Source: Arthrobacter sp. M2012083 (GTDB taxonomy: Bacteria; Actinomycetota; Actinomycetes; Actinomycetales; Micrococcaceae). Taken from it: DNA of 64,000 nt. The notes under the pieces were generated by a model. That model worked only from the letters and a program-made list of their open reading frames with translations, did not search any database and was not told the origin of the DNA. A program made the position numbers and the translations under genes. Positions 18,331 to 26,350 of the stretch are shown in pieces. The stretch lies in NCBI RefSeq assembly GCF_000281065.1, contig NZ_AKKK01000011.1, forward strand, positions 124,001 to 188,000. The letters run 5' to 3'. Each line of letters begins with the position of its first letter. Within the stretch, counting starts at the first letter, position 1.

Positions 18331-18613
18331 AGCTTTCCACGCGCCGATGTTCCAACCTCGGGATGATCTGCTGGAGACCAATGTCTTGGAAGTGGACTGA
18401 TTCCCGGTGCGCGGCAAACCCTGCCTCGTCTGCGTATCGTTCAAGAATCACGAAGTGACCCGGGTTCTCGACACCCTGGAAGTAGTCGTAGGACAGGTTG
18501 GCTGGCTCAGTCCTGCTGGCCACGGCAAGCTCATTGAGGAAGCCAGCCACGGCAGCCTCTTCGCCGTCCCTGACGTGGTAGTGCGCGATCACCTGAAAGT
18601 AGGTTTCGGACAT
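18308..18613 (-). CDS. ABM-domain monooxygenase-like protein
   Basis: 101 residues with the ABM signature: FQVIAHYHVRDGEEAAVAGFLNELA, PANLSYDYFQGVENPGHFVILERYADEAGFAAHRESVHFQ. Proteins of this fold are small cofactor-free oxygenases or isomerase-like stress proteins (LsrG/YgiN type); LsrG acts on a sugar phosphate, which would fit a polyol-phosphate operon, but this is inference. AAAGGA is 8 nt before the ATG at 18613, so that start is preferred over the GTG two codons earlier. It lies 39 nt after glpP. Confidence 0.78.
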   Translation of the reverse strand: MSETYFQVIAHYHVRDGEEAAVAGFLNELAVASRTEPANLSYDYFQGVENPGHFVILERYADEAGFAAHRESVHFQDIGLQQIIPRLEHRRVESYEGVDVA

Positions 18614-18652
18614 GCTCACATTCCTTTGTTCATAGTTGATTCCGGGTTCCGC

Positions 18653-19234
18653 TTATCGCACGGCAAGGTCCCACAGCTCAGCGGCACTCGTGGATATGCC
18701 CTTGGCACCTTCCTTGAGTGCCTGGGCAACATCGGACGAAGTCGCGACAAATCCGGCGGCCACAAACGGAGATAAGCCCTTCAGCTCACCCTCTGACAGA
18801 TGGGACACCACGGGCCAAGGCATGAGCTGCACCAGATGCGGTTTGCTCTGATCAATGGCCGCCGTGCTACGGGGCAGGTTGGATCGGTCCGTCACGAACA
18901 CCTTCTGCATGGTCACCATGCCCATGGAGTTCGCCCGCTGGATCATGGCAGTCCGGGTGCTCACCACGCCGCGGGTACCGATCTTCCTCAGGTATTCAAG
19001 AGCACCTTTGTCCTGCCCCAGGCCCGCGCAGGCGTCCATGTTGACGAAAGTGAATTTGCCCGCCTGGTCCAACACTTTGAGGGCACCGTCAAGCTCGTGC
19101 AATTCCAAGTGCGCCAGAATGCAGATTCTGCATTCTGAAGTAACAAACCCGGGAATCGAATTCGCCCCGAACACCGAAGCAATCACAGGGTTCCTAGTGA
19201 GCTGCACTTCCAGCTCCGGCGGGAAATCAATCAT
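18653..19234 (-). CDS. glpP: glycerol-3-phosphate-responsive antiterminator, GlpP family
   Basis: 193 residues. The C-terminal two thirds matches B. subtilis GlpP closely in pattern: GTRGVVSTRTAMIQRANSMG, QKVFVTDRSNL, LVQLMPWPVVSHL, PFVAAGFVATSSDVAQALKEGA, and the LWDL end. GlpP proteins are phosphosugar-barrel RNA-binding regulators that, with glycerol-3-phosphate bound, prevent termination in leader mRNAs of glp genes. Here the gene sits inside a polyol operon whose leader contains an intrinsic terminator (25565-25590), the expected target. Such a regulator is best known in Firmicutes; its presence in an actinobacterial catabolic operon is notable. Confidence 0.88.
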   Translation of the reverse strand: MIDFPPELEVQLTRNPVIASVFGANSIPGFVTSECRICILAHLELHELDGALKVLDQAGKFTFVNMDACAGLGQDKGALEYLRKIGTRGVVSTRTAMIQRANSMGMVTMQKVFVTDRSNLPRSTAAIDQSKPHLVQLMPWPVVSHLSEGELKGLSPFVAAGFVATSSDVAQALKEGAKGISTSAAELWDLAVR

Positions 19235-19273
19235 CAGCTAATTCTGCTCCATCGATGCCTGCCCGGCCCGGAG

Positions 19274-20800
19274 TCACAGGCCCAGCTTGCCCGGGTTGAG
19301 CAAGTTTCGTGGATCCAAGGCCGCTTTGACGGTGCGCAGCACACCAAAACCGGTACCGAGTGAAGACTCCATGTAGGGAGCACGCAGCAATCCGACTCCG
19401 TGATGATGGCTGAGTGTTGCCCGGTGTCGAATGATCACTTCATTGGCGGCGTCCCAGGCTGCCCGATACCAGTCAGCCCGGTCCTGAACATCGACGTCAC
19501 CCCGCAGGGAAAAATACAGGCAGGCGCCGTCAACATAGGCATGGGATTGGTGTGCCGATCCGGCAAGGGTGCCAGGGACGCTGTTGATGGCCTCAACAAC
19601 CTCCGCGTAGATCGCCGGAAGGGCACTCCACGGGCCAATCATCTCCAAGGTGTCGGCCACGAATCCGGGGCTCCGCTTGAAGCCCTCGGCGCTCTTGCCG
19701 GTCAGGTACCGGGTGTCCAGCCAGCGCTCAAAAATGGCATCGCCGTCCAAGCGGGTACCTGTGGAAGCGCAGATCCGCTCGGCAACGGCCAGCCCGGCGT
19801 CGACCATTTCGCTGGTACCCTCGTCTGCCACGAGCAGCACATTGGTGTCGGGCAAGCCAAACTGCACGCCGCTCTCCAGGGCGTCGTACAACCGGAGCGC
19901 AGCCGGCGTTCCTCCTTGCTGCATGATCTGCCTGCAGGCCTCCAGTCCGCCCGCGAAGGTGTCGAAACCGTAGGCGACTGCTTTGCCATAGCCCGGCAGA
20001 CGGTGCAGTTTGAACCGCACGCGAGTAATAATTCCCAGTGTGCCTTCGGAGCCGATGAACAGTTGCAGGAGGTCCGGGCCGACGGCGGAGCGGGCGCTCT
20101 CGCCCAAGGTCACAAGATCACCATTGGCCAGGACAACGTCCATGCCGTACACCATGTCTTCAACCTTGCCGTACCTGGTGGAGAGTTGGCCGGCCCCGCG
20201 GCAAGCAACCCAACCGCCTACAGTGCTGATGGCATACGACGAAGGCCAGTGCCCCATTGTCATGCCGTAGCGGGCCTGGATGGTTTCTTCGAAAATGTCG
20301 CCGAAGACACCCGCTTCCACCTCTACGATCTGGCTCGTCTCATCGAAGGAGACGAATTTATCCAGGCCACAGACGTCCAGGACAATTCCTCCGGAGACAG
20401 GCAGGGCGGCTCCCGTGACGTTGCTCCGGCCGGCCGAAACAGTCACGGGAACGTTCTTCGCGTGGGCTATGCGCATGACGGCCTGAACCTGCTCAGTGCT
20501 GGAGACGTGCACGATCACGGCGTCGGGGGTTGCCGGGTGTCCGCTCGTTTCGGCGATCATAGTGCCGGCCCACCAGTCCCGCGTACCGTCCCGGACCAGC
20601 CCGACGTCGGTCACCACCTTTTCTGCTGCGGCAGCAAGCAGTTCCAGCGTTGCTCCGTCAACCACGCAGGGGCTCTCCGAGGTGTAGTACGCCTCGCCCG
20701 AAAGTGCCCCGATGGTGGCTGCGTAATGCGGCTGGGTGGGCGCCCCCACGGTGTAATTTCCCCTGTTGTAGCCACGTTTGACGGCTTCCTTGCTGATCAT
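19274..20800 (-). CDS. FAD-binding oxidoreductase, alkyl-dihydroxyacetone-phosphate synthase-like
   Basis: 508 residues. An FAD_4 (PCMH) domain at about 85-260 contains PVTVSAGRSNVTGAALPVSGGIVLD and GSEGTLGIITRVRFKLHRLP; the FAD-oxidase C domain ends with SHHHGVGLLRAPYM, the His-His-His signature of alkyl-DHAP synthases, and DPRNLLNPGKLGL. Relatives either exchange acyl for alkyl chains on DHAP or oxidise 2-hydroxy acids and phosphorylated polyols. In this operon an oxidative role on a phosphorylated substrate is more likely than ether-lipid synthesis. Its ATG overlaps the GlpD-like stop by four bases. Confidence 0.86.
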   Translation of the reverse strand: MISKEAVKRGYNRGNYTVGAPTQPHYAATIGALSGEAYYTSESPCVVDGATLELLAAAAEKVVTDVGLVRDGTRDWWAGTMIAETSGHPATPDAVIVHVSSTEQVQAVMRIAHAKNVPVTVSAGRSNVTGAALPVSGGIVLDVCGLDKFVSFDETSQIVEVEAGVFGDIFEETIQARYGMTMGHWPSSYAISTVGGWVACRGAGQLSTRYGKVEDMVYGMDVVLANGDLVTLGESARSAVGPDLLQLFIGSEGTLGIITRVRFKLHRLPGYGKAVAYGFDTFAGGLEACRQIMQQGGTPAALRLYDALESGVQFGLPDTNVLLVADEGTSEMVDAGLAVAERICASTGTRLDGDAIFERWLDTRYLTGKSAEGFKRSPGFVADTLEMIGPWSALPAIYAEVVEAINSVPGTLAGSAHQSHAYVDGACLYFSLRGDVDVQDRADWYRAAWDAANEVIIRHRATLSHHHGVGLLRAPYMESSLGTGFGVLRTVKAALDPRNLLNPGKLGL

Positions 20801-22473
20801 TTCTGGTTGTCTCCCATCAGGATTGCGCGTTCATGCGATGTCTGGTTCTTGTAGTCATTCACTTGGGCTTCCACGAGGCTGGCCGGTAAGTCCAGTTCCT
20901 TCATGAGTAGCTCGCCTACCCTCGCTGCCGCCGCGGCGGAGGCGTCCCGGGCCATCATCCGCGCCCGGGTTCGGCGGGAGAGGATGTCATCCACGCTCCG
21001 AGCCATCTCGTGGCGCGCCGCGTAGATAACTTCGGCCTCCACATAGGGCAGGCCTTCAACGATGGGGGTGTTCAAGGACGGATCCTCCGTGAGGATGTCC
21101 GTCACGAACCTCGCCTCCGTGCCGTATCTCTCACCCAGGTGGGAGGCGAGGCCCCCGGACGCCACCACGGCTTCGGTGTCGTACCCCGCAGCACCCAGGA
21201 GGTAGGCGTTGGAGGTCCGGCAGCGACGTCTCTGGCCCAACACCTTCTGCGCTGCGTCCACGGTTTGCTGCGCCATATGCCGGGACGTCGTCAGTTTCCC
21301 GCCAACTACTGTCACCAATCCGTCGTGGTCCGTGCGGATTTCATGGTTTCGCTTGACCTCAATGGTCTTGCCGCCGGGCGGTGCCACCAACGGACGACAA
21401 CCACCTATGCTGCCGAGTACGTCGCTTGCCTCGATATCCATGTTCAGCGCGGTTCGGGCGCCGTCCAGCAGAAAGTCCATCTCGTCCCGGGTGCAATTCA
21501 CGTCATCCAGATCGCCGGTGTAGTCCTCATCGGTAGTCCCGAGGTACGAGGTGTTACCCCAGCGGGTAATGGTGGCTCGGCGGTTCCTGCCGGGGACTGG
21601 GATCGTCACAGTACAGTCATTCCGGATTTTGCTCCAAGGCACTGCGATGTGAACACCTTTGGCCGGGCGAATGCTCGGAGCATCGGCGTCCTTGGCGGCG
21701 CCGGTCCAGTCCCGGAGCCACACACCAGTGGCGATGATGACTGCTTGCGCGCGTGCGGCAAGTTCCCGGCCGTCTGCCTCGACGACCACGCCGTCCACCT
21801 TGCCGCTGCGTCTTGTCACCTCGCTGACTCTGGCGCCGTTCAAGACCGTGGCACCGTGGAAGGCCGCTGTCCTGGCCAGCGCAAGCGTCAGCCGGGCGTC
21901 ATCTGCGCGTGCGTCGTAGTACATGAAGCCGCTTTCAAGGTTTTCAGCCTTGAATGTAGGACAGTGGGCCAGCACCTCGTTCTTGCTGAGCTTCTGGTGC
22001 AGGACCCCTTCCCGCCAGCCCCCGGCGAGGTCGTAGGTCCACAGCAGGCTCTCGAACCCAGCCGCCAACCGGCGGTCGAAGACGCCGTCCTGGGAGAGAA
22101 CGGGGAACAGGAAGGGCAACCGTTGTACCAAGTGGGCGGCGTTCTTCCGCAGCCGCTGGCGTTCCAAGAGTGAGTGCCGGACCAAGGGCAGGTTTCCCTG
22201 TTCGATATAGCGAAGGCCGCCATGAATCATCTTGGAGGATTTTGACGAAGTGCCCGAAGCAAAGTCGTCCTTCTCCAGCAACGCTACGCGGTAACCGCGA
22301 AGGACGGCGTCCATGGCAGTGTAGGCTCCAGTGACGCCGCCGCCGACGACGATCATGTCGAACTCACCGCCGTCGAGGGCGTCGAGCTGTTCCTTTCGGT
22401 CCAGTTTCAATGGCGTGTCCGAAACCATTCTGGCTCGATCCAGCTTGGGCTTGCGTGCGGGCATGGAGATCAT
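20797..22473 (-). CDS. glycerol-3-phosphate dehydrogenase/oxidase family protein (GlpD-like)
   Basis: 558 residues. FAD-binding MIVVGGGVTGAYTAMDA (about 40-56) and the GlpD signature HGGLRYIEQGNLPLVRHSLLERQRL are present, with the C-terminal helical domain of GlpD (HEMARSVDDILSRRTRARMMARDASAAAAA). GlpD enzymes are membrane-associated flavoproteins oxidising sn-glycerol-3-phosphate to DHAP with electrons passed to quinone. Because the adjacent kinase has a changed substrate pocket, the phosphate ester used here may differ. 69 nt separate it from the kinase gene; the AGPS-like gene overlaps its end. Confidence 0.88.
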   Translation of the reverse strand: MISMPARKPKLDRARMVSDTPLKLDRKEQLDALDGGEFDMIVVGGGVTGAYTAMDAVLRGYRVALLEKDDFASGTSSKSSKMIHGGLRYIEQGNLPLVRHSLLERQRLRKNAAHLVQRLPFLFPVLSQDGVFDRRLAAGFESLLWTYDLAGGWREGVLHQKLSKNEVLAHCPTFKAENLESGFMYYDARADDARLTLALARTAAFHGATVLNGARVSEVTRRSGKVDGVVVEADGRELAARAQAVIIATGVWLRDWTGAAKDADAPSIRPAKGVHIAVPWSKIRNDCTVTIPVPGRNRRATITRWGNTSYLGTTDEDYTGDLDDVNCTRDEMDFLLDGARTALNMDIEASDVLGSIGGCRPLVAPPGGKTIEVKRNHEIRTDHDGLVTVVGGKLTTSRHMAQQTVDAAQKVLGQRRRCRTSNAYLLGAAGYDTEAVVASGGLASHLGERYGTEARFVTDILTEDPSLNTPIVEGLPYVEAEVIYAARHEMARSVDDILSRRTRARMMARDASAAAAARVGELLMKELDLPASLVEAQVNDYKNQTSHERAILMGDNQK

Positions 22474-22542
22474 GTGATTGTTCTTTCTGGTGCAAAGTTT
22501 TCTTGTAAGTGGGTGCGCGCGGAAGGCCGGCGGGTCCCGCTG

Positions 22543-24048
22543 TCAGGACGCGACAAGGCCAAGCTCCATGGCTATTCGCCTGTTCCAGGTGTTCCTGCGA
22601 TCCAATCGATGGTCCGGTGACAGCCGGGGTTCGAAGACCTCGCCGCCGCCGAGGGTCGCAGCAGCGGCATCGAGCGTTTCCCAAAGGAGCCCGTCCGAGC
22701 CCGCCATGAATGCTGCACCACGAATACTGGCGGTCTCTGAACGGGGCAGCCGTTGCATGGGCAGACCTGTCAGATCGGCCTGCATTTGGATGAGTGAGTC
22801 GCTCGCAGACATACCTCCGCCGACAGCTATCTCCGTCACGGCCAAGCCGGCCACTTCCTGGTTGGCTTCAACGCTGCTTGCTACCGAATGCGCGATGCCT
22901 TCCACAACAGCGTAGGCAAGCTCCGCGCGGGTGCTGGCCATGGACAGGCCGGTGAGGGAAGCACGTGCTGTGGGCTCCACCACCGGGATCCTGATACCCG
23001 TCAAAGCAGGCACGAACATGACTCCATTGGCACTGGAAGCTTGCGATGCGAGTTCACTGATCTGACGTGATGAGTCGAACCAGCCAAGGGTGTTGCAGAT
23101 CCAGTCCAGGGCCGAACCTGTGGTGGCCGTGAACGTTTCCACGGCGTACACGGTTTGGAAGTGCCGTCTCCATCCGGTCAGAGTCAACGTCCCCTCGTAA
23201 AGCCCGGATTTGACCGGCGGGCTGGAACCGGTGACCAGGTCAACGAAACTTCCGGTGCCATGAACGCACATCGCCTGACCGGCGCGGAGGCAGCCCAGGC
23301 CCACCGTACCCGCATGCTGATCGCCCATGGCTGCCAGGATCGGCAGCTCGATGCCCAGCGTTCCGGGGTCTGTGTGCCCCAGCAGGTCTGCATCCTGGCG
23401 CAGCTCGGGGAGAAGCTCCTGCGGGAATCCCAAGGCATCGATCCACGCCGTTTCATAGCTGTGCCCTGCCAGAACGTATGCGCCGGCGGACGTTGCATTC
23501 GTCGAAGTGGCCACGTAGCTCTTTTCCCGGGTGAGGCTCCACAGCAGCCACGTCTCCACGGTGCCGAAGCCCAGCCTGTTGGTTGCCTGGGCTTCGCGAA
23601 CGGCCGGAGTTTCACGCAAATGATGGGCCGCCCACAGGTAGGGGGATCGGACGCCGGCCGGGCGTCCCACGGAAGGCACCAGCCGGGTGTCCCATTCCTT
23701 CCCCAGTTCCGCCAGTTCCGCTGCGTGGCGACTGTCCTGCCAGACCATCGCCGGGACCAAAGCCCTGCCTGTGGCAGTGTCCCAAAGCACCGCCGTCGAT
23801 CTCTGGGTCGCCAGTGCAACGGCCACGAGTTCGACGCCGGCCTCAGCCGCCCGGCGCACAACTACCCGGCAAGCATCAACGGTCTTCGCCAATATTTCGT
23901 CGGCGTCCTGCTCCACGACGCCCGGCCGGGGACTGGCCACGGCAAGGTGCCGGTATTCCAGTCCATGAACCACTCCGTCACCGGTAACCCAGGCTGCGCG
24001 GGTCCCCGTGGTTCCTTCATCAATCGAGAGTATTGCTTGTTGCTTCAT
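22543..24048 (-). CDS. FGGY-family carbohydrate kinase, glycerol-kinase-like
   Basis: 501 residues, the usual GlpK length. The phosphate-binding start ILSIDEGTTGTRAAWV, the MGDQHAGTVG segment and HGTGSFVDL are FGGY/GlpK features. Against the well-known E. coli GlpK pocket, Arg83 (TQR), Trp103 (MVWQDSR) and the Asp of GDQ are retained, but residue 84, Glu in GlpK, is Ser (TQRSTAV). Glu84 contacts glycerol, so specificity may be for another polyol such as a tetritol, or glycerol binding may be weak. It is 13 nt downstream of the MFS gene in the GlpP-linked operon. Confidence 0.87.
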   Translation of the reverse strand: MKQQAILSIDEGTTGTRAAWVTGDGVVHGLEYRHLAVASPRPGVVEQDADEILAKTVDACRVVVRRAAEAGVELVAVALATQRSTAVLWDTATGRALVPAMVWQDSRHAAELAELGKEWDTRLVPSVGRPAGVRSPYLWAAHHLRETPAVREAQATNRLGFGTVETWLLWSLTREKSYVATSTNATSAGAYVLAGHSYETAWIDALGFPQELLPELRQDADLLGHTDPGTLGIELPILAAMGDQHAGTVGLGCLRAGQAMCVHGTGSFVDLVTGSSPPVKSGLYEGTLTLTGWRRHFQTVYAVETFTATTGSALDWICNTLGWFDSSRQISELASQASSANGVMFVPALTGIRIPVVEPTARASLTGLSMASTRAELAYAVVEGIAHSVASSVEANQEVAGLAVTEIAVGGGMSASDSLIQMQADLTGLPMQRLPRSETASIRGAAFMAGSDGLLWETLDAAAATLGGGEVFEPRLSPDHRLDRRNTWNRRIAMELGLVAS

Positions 24049-24061
24049 GGGTGGTCACCTT

Positions 24062-25495
24062 CTAGACGCGGTTCAACTCTGCCTGCTGGATGTCGCTCTT
24101 GAATTGCGGGGCATTCAACTCCTCATCCGGACTGACCGGTGCCCGCGTTGGATCCCATTTGATGACGCTGCAGACCACGCAGGCGGCCAACGGAACCACC
24201 GCCAGAATGAGGAACGTGGGTCCAAGGCCCAAATTCTGTTTGAGAAGCGGGAAGACCAGCAGCCCAAGCGCGGCACCCGTACTGCCAAGCGCCCCAATAA
24301 CCCCGTTGGCGCCAGCCCTGAGCTCGCTCCGGAAGGAAAGTGTGGAAATGCTCTTTCCGTTGGCACCCGGACCGCCCGAATGGAACAGAATGAAGAGCGA
24401 CGGGATAAGGAATGCCAGGACGATCGGAAGGCTCTGGTAGAAGAGTCCCAGGAGCAGCAGCATGATGAAGACGGCTCCGAAGCCGATGGCGGAGGCCTTT
24501 CGCAAGCCGAACTTCTTGCCGATTGCCGGTGACAGGAATCCGCCGAGTATGCCGAACAGGTTGAACACCAGGGCCCCAAGAGTGGCGACCACGAAGTCCT
24601 GGCCGAAGAGAGTCAGGCTAATGATGGGCAGGTACCAGCCCACGGCGAAGTACTGGATGGACTGACCTATCTGAATGGTCGCTGCCAGAATCGTGCGGGG
24701 CAAATAGATGCCACGGAAAATCAAGGCAATGTTGGCAAATCCTTTGGTTGCCTGGTTCACGATCGGCGAGCGGTCTTCAACCGGGGCGGCGGAGAATTTC
24801 TCCCCGTAAATCTTGCTCATGGAGGCAGCGGCCCGGTCCAGGAGGCCCTTTCGGGCAGCCCATGTGGGACTCTCAACCATGTAGAGCAGTTGCGCAATAA
24901 ACAGCGTTAGTGCCACCACACCGGCAGAACCGACGGCATAACGCCAGATCGACGCCCCCACGCCCATGTTGTAGAACATGACCGCCAACAAGAGGTTGGC
25001 GCTGACCGCGCAGTACCAAATTCCCTGCCAAGTGTTCAGCCTGCTCTTGAACCGTGCGGGAGTGAACTCGGCAAGCAGCGCCATCGCGATGGCGAAATCG
25101 ATGCCGTACGCGGCCCCTACAAAGAAGCGGCCCACAAGTACTAGCTCGAATGAGGGTGCAAACGCAGCAAAAGCAGCGCCAGCGAGTGCCAGGAACTTGG
25201 CGAAGACCAGCGGAGGAATGCGGCCCCATTTGTCGGCCATCCACCCGCCGATGGGGTTGAAAACGATCGCGACCCAAGACGCCAGCGATGTGAGGACAGC
25301 AACCTGGGTGGCGCTCAATTGAAGATCCTTGGTCATGGGGCCAAGGCCGGCGCTGAGCGCCGAGTTGGAGAAGGCGTCGAGGAACAGGCCGCCCAAGGCG
25401 AGCCACCAAATGAGCCCTGCGCGCCCCGAAATCCTAGGGCGGGCGTCAATATAGGACACAACATCGTGCACACCGCGGATAACAAAACTGGACAT
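24062..25495 (-). CDS. MFS transporter, first gene of the GlpP-linked operon
   Basis: 477 residues, about twelve membrane helices, with the sugar-porter/MHS-type loop GGWMADKWGRIPP after helix 2 and RFFVGAAYGIDFAIAMALLAEFTPARFKSRLNTWQG between helices 4 and 6. It presumably brings the polyol into the cell. I place the start at ATG 25495 (MSSFVIRG), with GAGAGG 9 nt upstream; a frame 20 codons longer would run into the leader's structured region. The leader (25496 to about 25606) contains an intrinsic terminator and a hairpin overlapping the ribosome site. Confidence 0.87.
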   Translation of the reverse strand: MSSFVIRGVHDVVSYIDARPRISGRAGLIWWLALGGLFLDAFSNSALSAGLGPMTKDLQLSATQVAVLTSLASWVAIVFNPIGGWMADKWGRIPPLVFAKFLALAGAAFAAFAPSFELVLVGRFFVGAAYGIDFAIAMALLAEFTPARFKSRLNTWQGIWYCAVSANLLLAVMFYNMGVGASIWRYAVGSAGVVALTLFIAQLLYMVESPTWAARKGLLDRAAASMSKIYGEKFSAAPVEDRSPIVNQATKGFANIALIFRGIYLPRTILAATIQIGQSIQYFAVGWYLPIISLTLFGQDFVVATLGALVFNLFGILGGFLSPAIGKKFGLRKASAIGFGAVFIMLLLLGLFYQSLPIVLAFLIPSLFILFHSGGPGANGKSISTLSFRSELRAGANGVIGALGSTGAALGLLVFPLLKQNLGLGPTFLILAVVPLAACVVCSVIKWDPTRAPVSPDEELNAPQFKSDIQQAELNRV

Positions 25496-25500
25496 TTCGT

Positions 25501-25538
25501 CCGACCTCTCTGTCGGGAAACTGCCCCTGTCAGAGGTC
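25501..25538 (-). promoter_or_regulatory. leader hairpin covering the ribosome-binding site of the MFS gene
   Basis: In the mRNA, GACCTCT (25532-25538 on the plus strand as AGAGGTC) can pair with AGAGGTC next to the start codon (plus 25503-25509), burying the GAGAGG ribosome site. A competing small stem CCGAC/GTCGG (25501-25516) leaves the site in its loop. Confidence 0.5.
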
Positions 25539-25564
25539 ACCTTTTTGGGTAGCAAAAAAGGGCA

Positions 25565-25590
25565 GAAAAAAACCTCCGACAGGAGGTCTC
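25565..25590 (-). terminator. intrinsic terminator (attenuator) in the operon leader
   Basis: On the minus strand ACCTCC-TGTC-GGAGGT is followed at once by seven T residues (plus coordinates 25566-25587). The stem can extend through GAG/TTT wobble pairs. It lies between the predicted promoter and the first gene, about 70-90 nt upstream of the MFS start, so transcription must read through it to express the operon. This is the arrangement controlled by GlpP, encoded in the same operon. Confidence 0.82.
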
Positions 25591-25605
25591 TTTTCTAACC
25601 CTGAT

Positions 25606-25642
25606 GAGTGAGATCTTAGTCATATTTCGCTCGGTATTGCAA
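25606..25642 (-). promoter_or_regulatory. predicted promoter of the GlpP-linked operon
   Basis: TTGCAA (25637-25642), an 18-nt spacer and TAAGAT (minus-strand reading of 25613-25618) give a start near 25606, leaving about 16-20 nt of RNA before the terminator stem. Confidence 0.55.
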
Positions 25643-25819
25643 GGGAACAGTCGAGGGAAGGCGGCGTGAAGGTCTTGAGGTTTTCTTGAGGAATTGTTGA
25701 CCGAACACAGGATTTGTTCTTGATCCGGGCCCGGCACAGTAGTTCTTGTCAGCCCGAGGGGCTGGAACAGAACGACACCAGCCCCGTTGAGCAGCCACAG
25801 CAGAAAGAGAACGATCCCC

Positions 25820-26254
25820 ATGACACCGCGGAACAGTTTCGTGCGCGCCTTGGTGATTGTCGCCGTCGTCGTTCTTGGCCTGATAGCCGGACCTACGGCC
25901 GCGGTGGCCGCCTTCACGGACAGTGAACACGCTACTCCACAGTTCTCGGCAGCAACCATCCTCGCCCCGGCCAGCGCCAGCGTCACGATGCGGTGCACTT
26001 TGGGACTCCACACCACGGTCACCGTAAATTCCTATGGAACGGTGGCGAATGCCAACTACTACGAGGTGAAGGTCTACGACCGCTCCGGCAACCTCGAGTT
26101 CACCGGCGACCTCAGCCAGGCCGCGGGAAGATCGTACAGTTCCGGCATCGAGATCATCGGCACCTGGAGCTACGAAATCCGCGGTTACTACAAAGTTCCT
26201 GGCTCCAGCAACTTTTGGACGGGTAAGCCCCTCAAGGGCACCATGACCTGTTGA
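25820..26254 (+). CDS. secreted TasA/camelysin-like protein
   Basis: 144 residues. A signal peptide (about 1-32, VIVAVVVLGLIAGPTAAVA) is followed by AAFTDSEHATPQFSAATI, the pattern seen after the signal in SipW-dependent TasA/camelysin proteins (aromatic-Thr-Asp, then F-x-A-x-T). The mature part is beta-rich with many Ser, Thr and Tyr and ends with Cys; a second Cys at CTLGLH allows one disulfide. It could be a surface or fibre protein. No SipW-like peptidase or partner is nearby. Start ATG 25820 with AGAAAGAGA upstream; a longer frame begins 11 codons earlier. Confidence 0.65.
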   Translation: MTPRNSFVRALVIVAVVVLGLIAGPTAAVAAFTDSEHATPQFSAATILAPASASVTMRCTLGLHTTVTVNSYGTVANANYYEVKVYDRSGNLEFTGDLSQAAGRSYSSGIEIIGTWSYEIRGYYKVPGSSNFWTGKPLKGTMTC

Positions 26255-26271
26255 ACGGGTCATCTCAAACT

Positions 26272-26318
26272 CCAATGGCCCCGACACGCTTGAGCAGATG
26301 GCGTATCGGGGCCATTGG
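26272..26318. terminator. bidirectional hairpin terminator
   Basis: CCAATGGCCCCGA...TCGGGGCCATTGG, 18-nt arms with one mismatch and an 11-nt loop, between the convergent secreted-protein and oxidase genes. Confidence 0.8.
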
Positions 26319-26350
26319 CCTCTATAAAAGCGACTTACGGCAACAGCGAA

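Noticed and set aside
21010..22173. 387-codon plus-strand frame opposite the GlpD-like gene
   Set aside because: Antisense shadow; the GlpD signature and FAD motif are on the minus strand.
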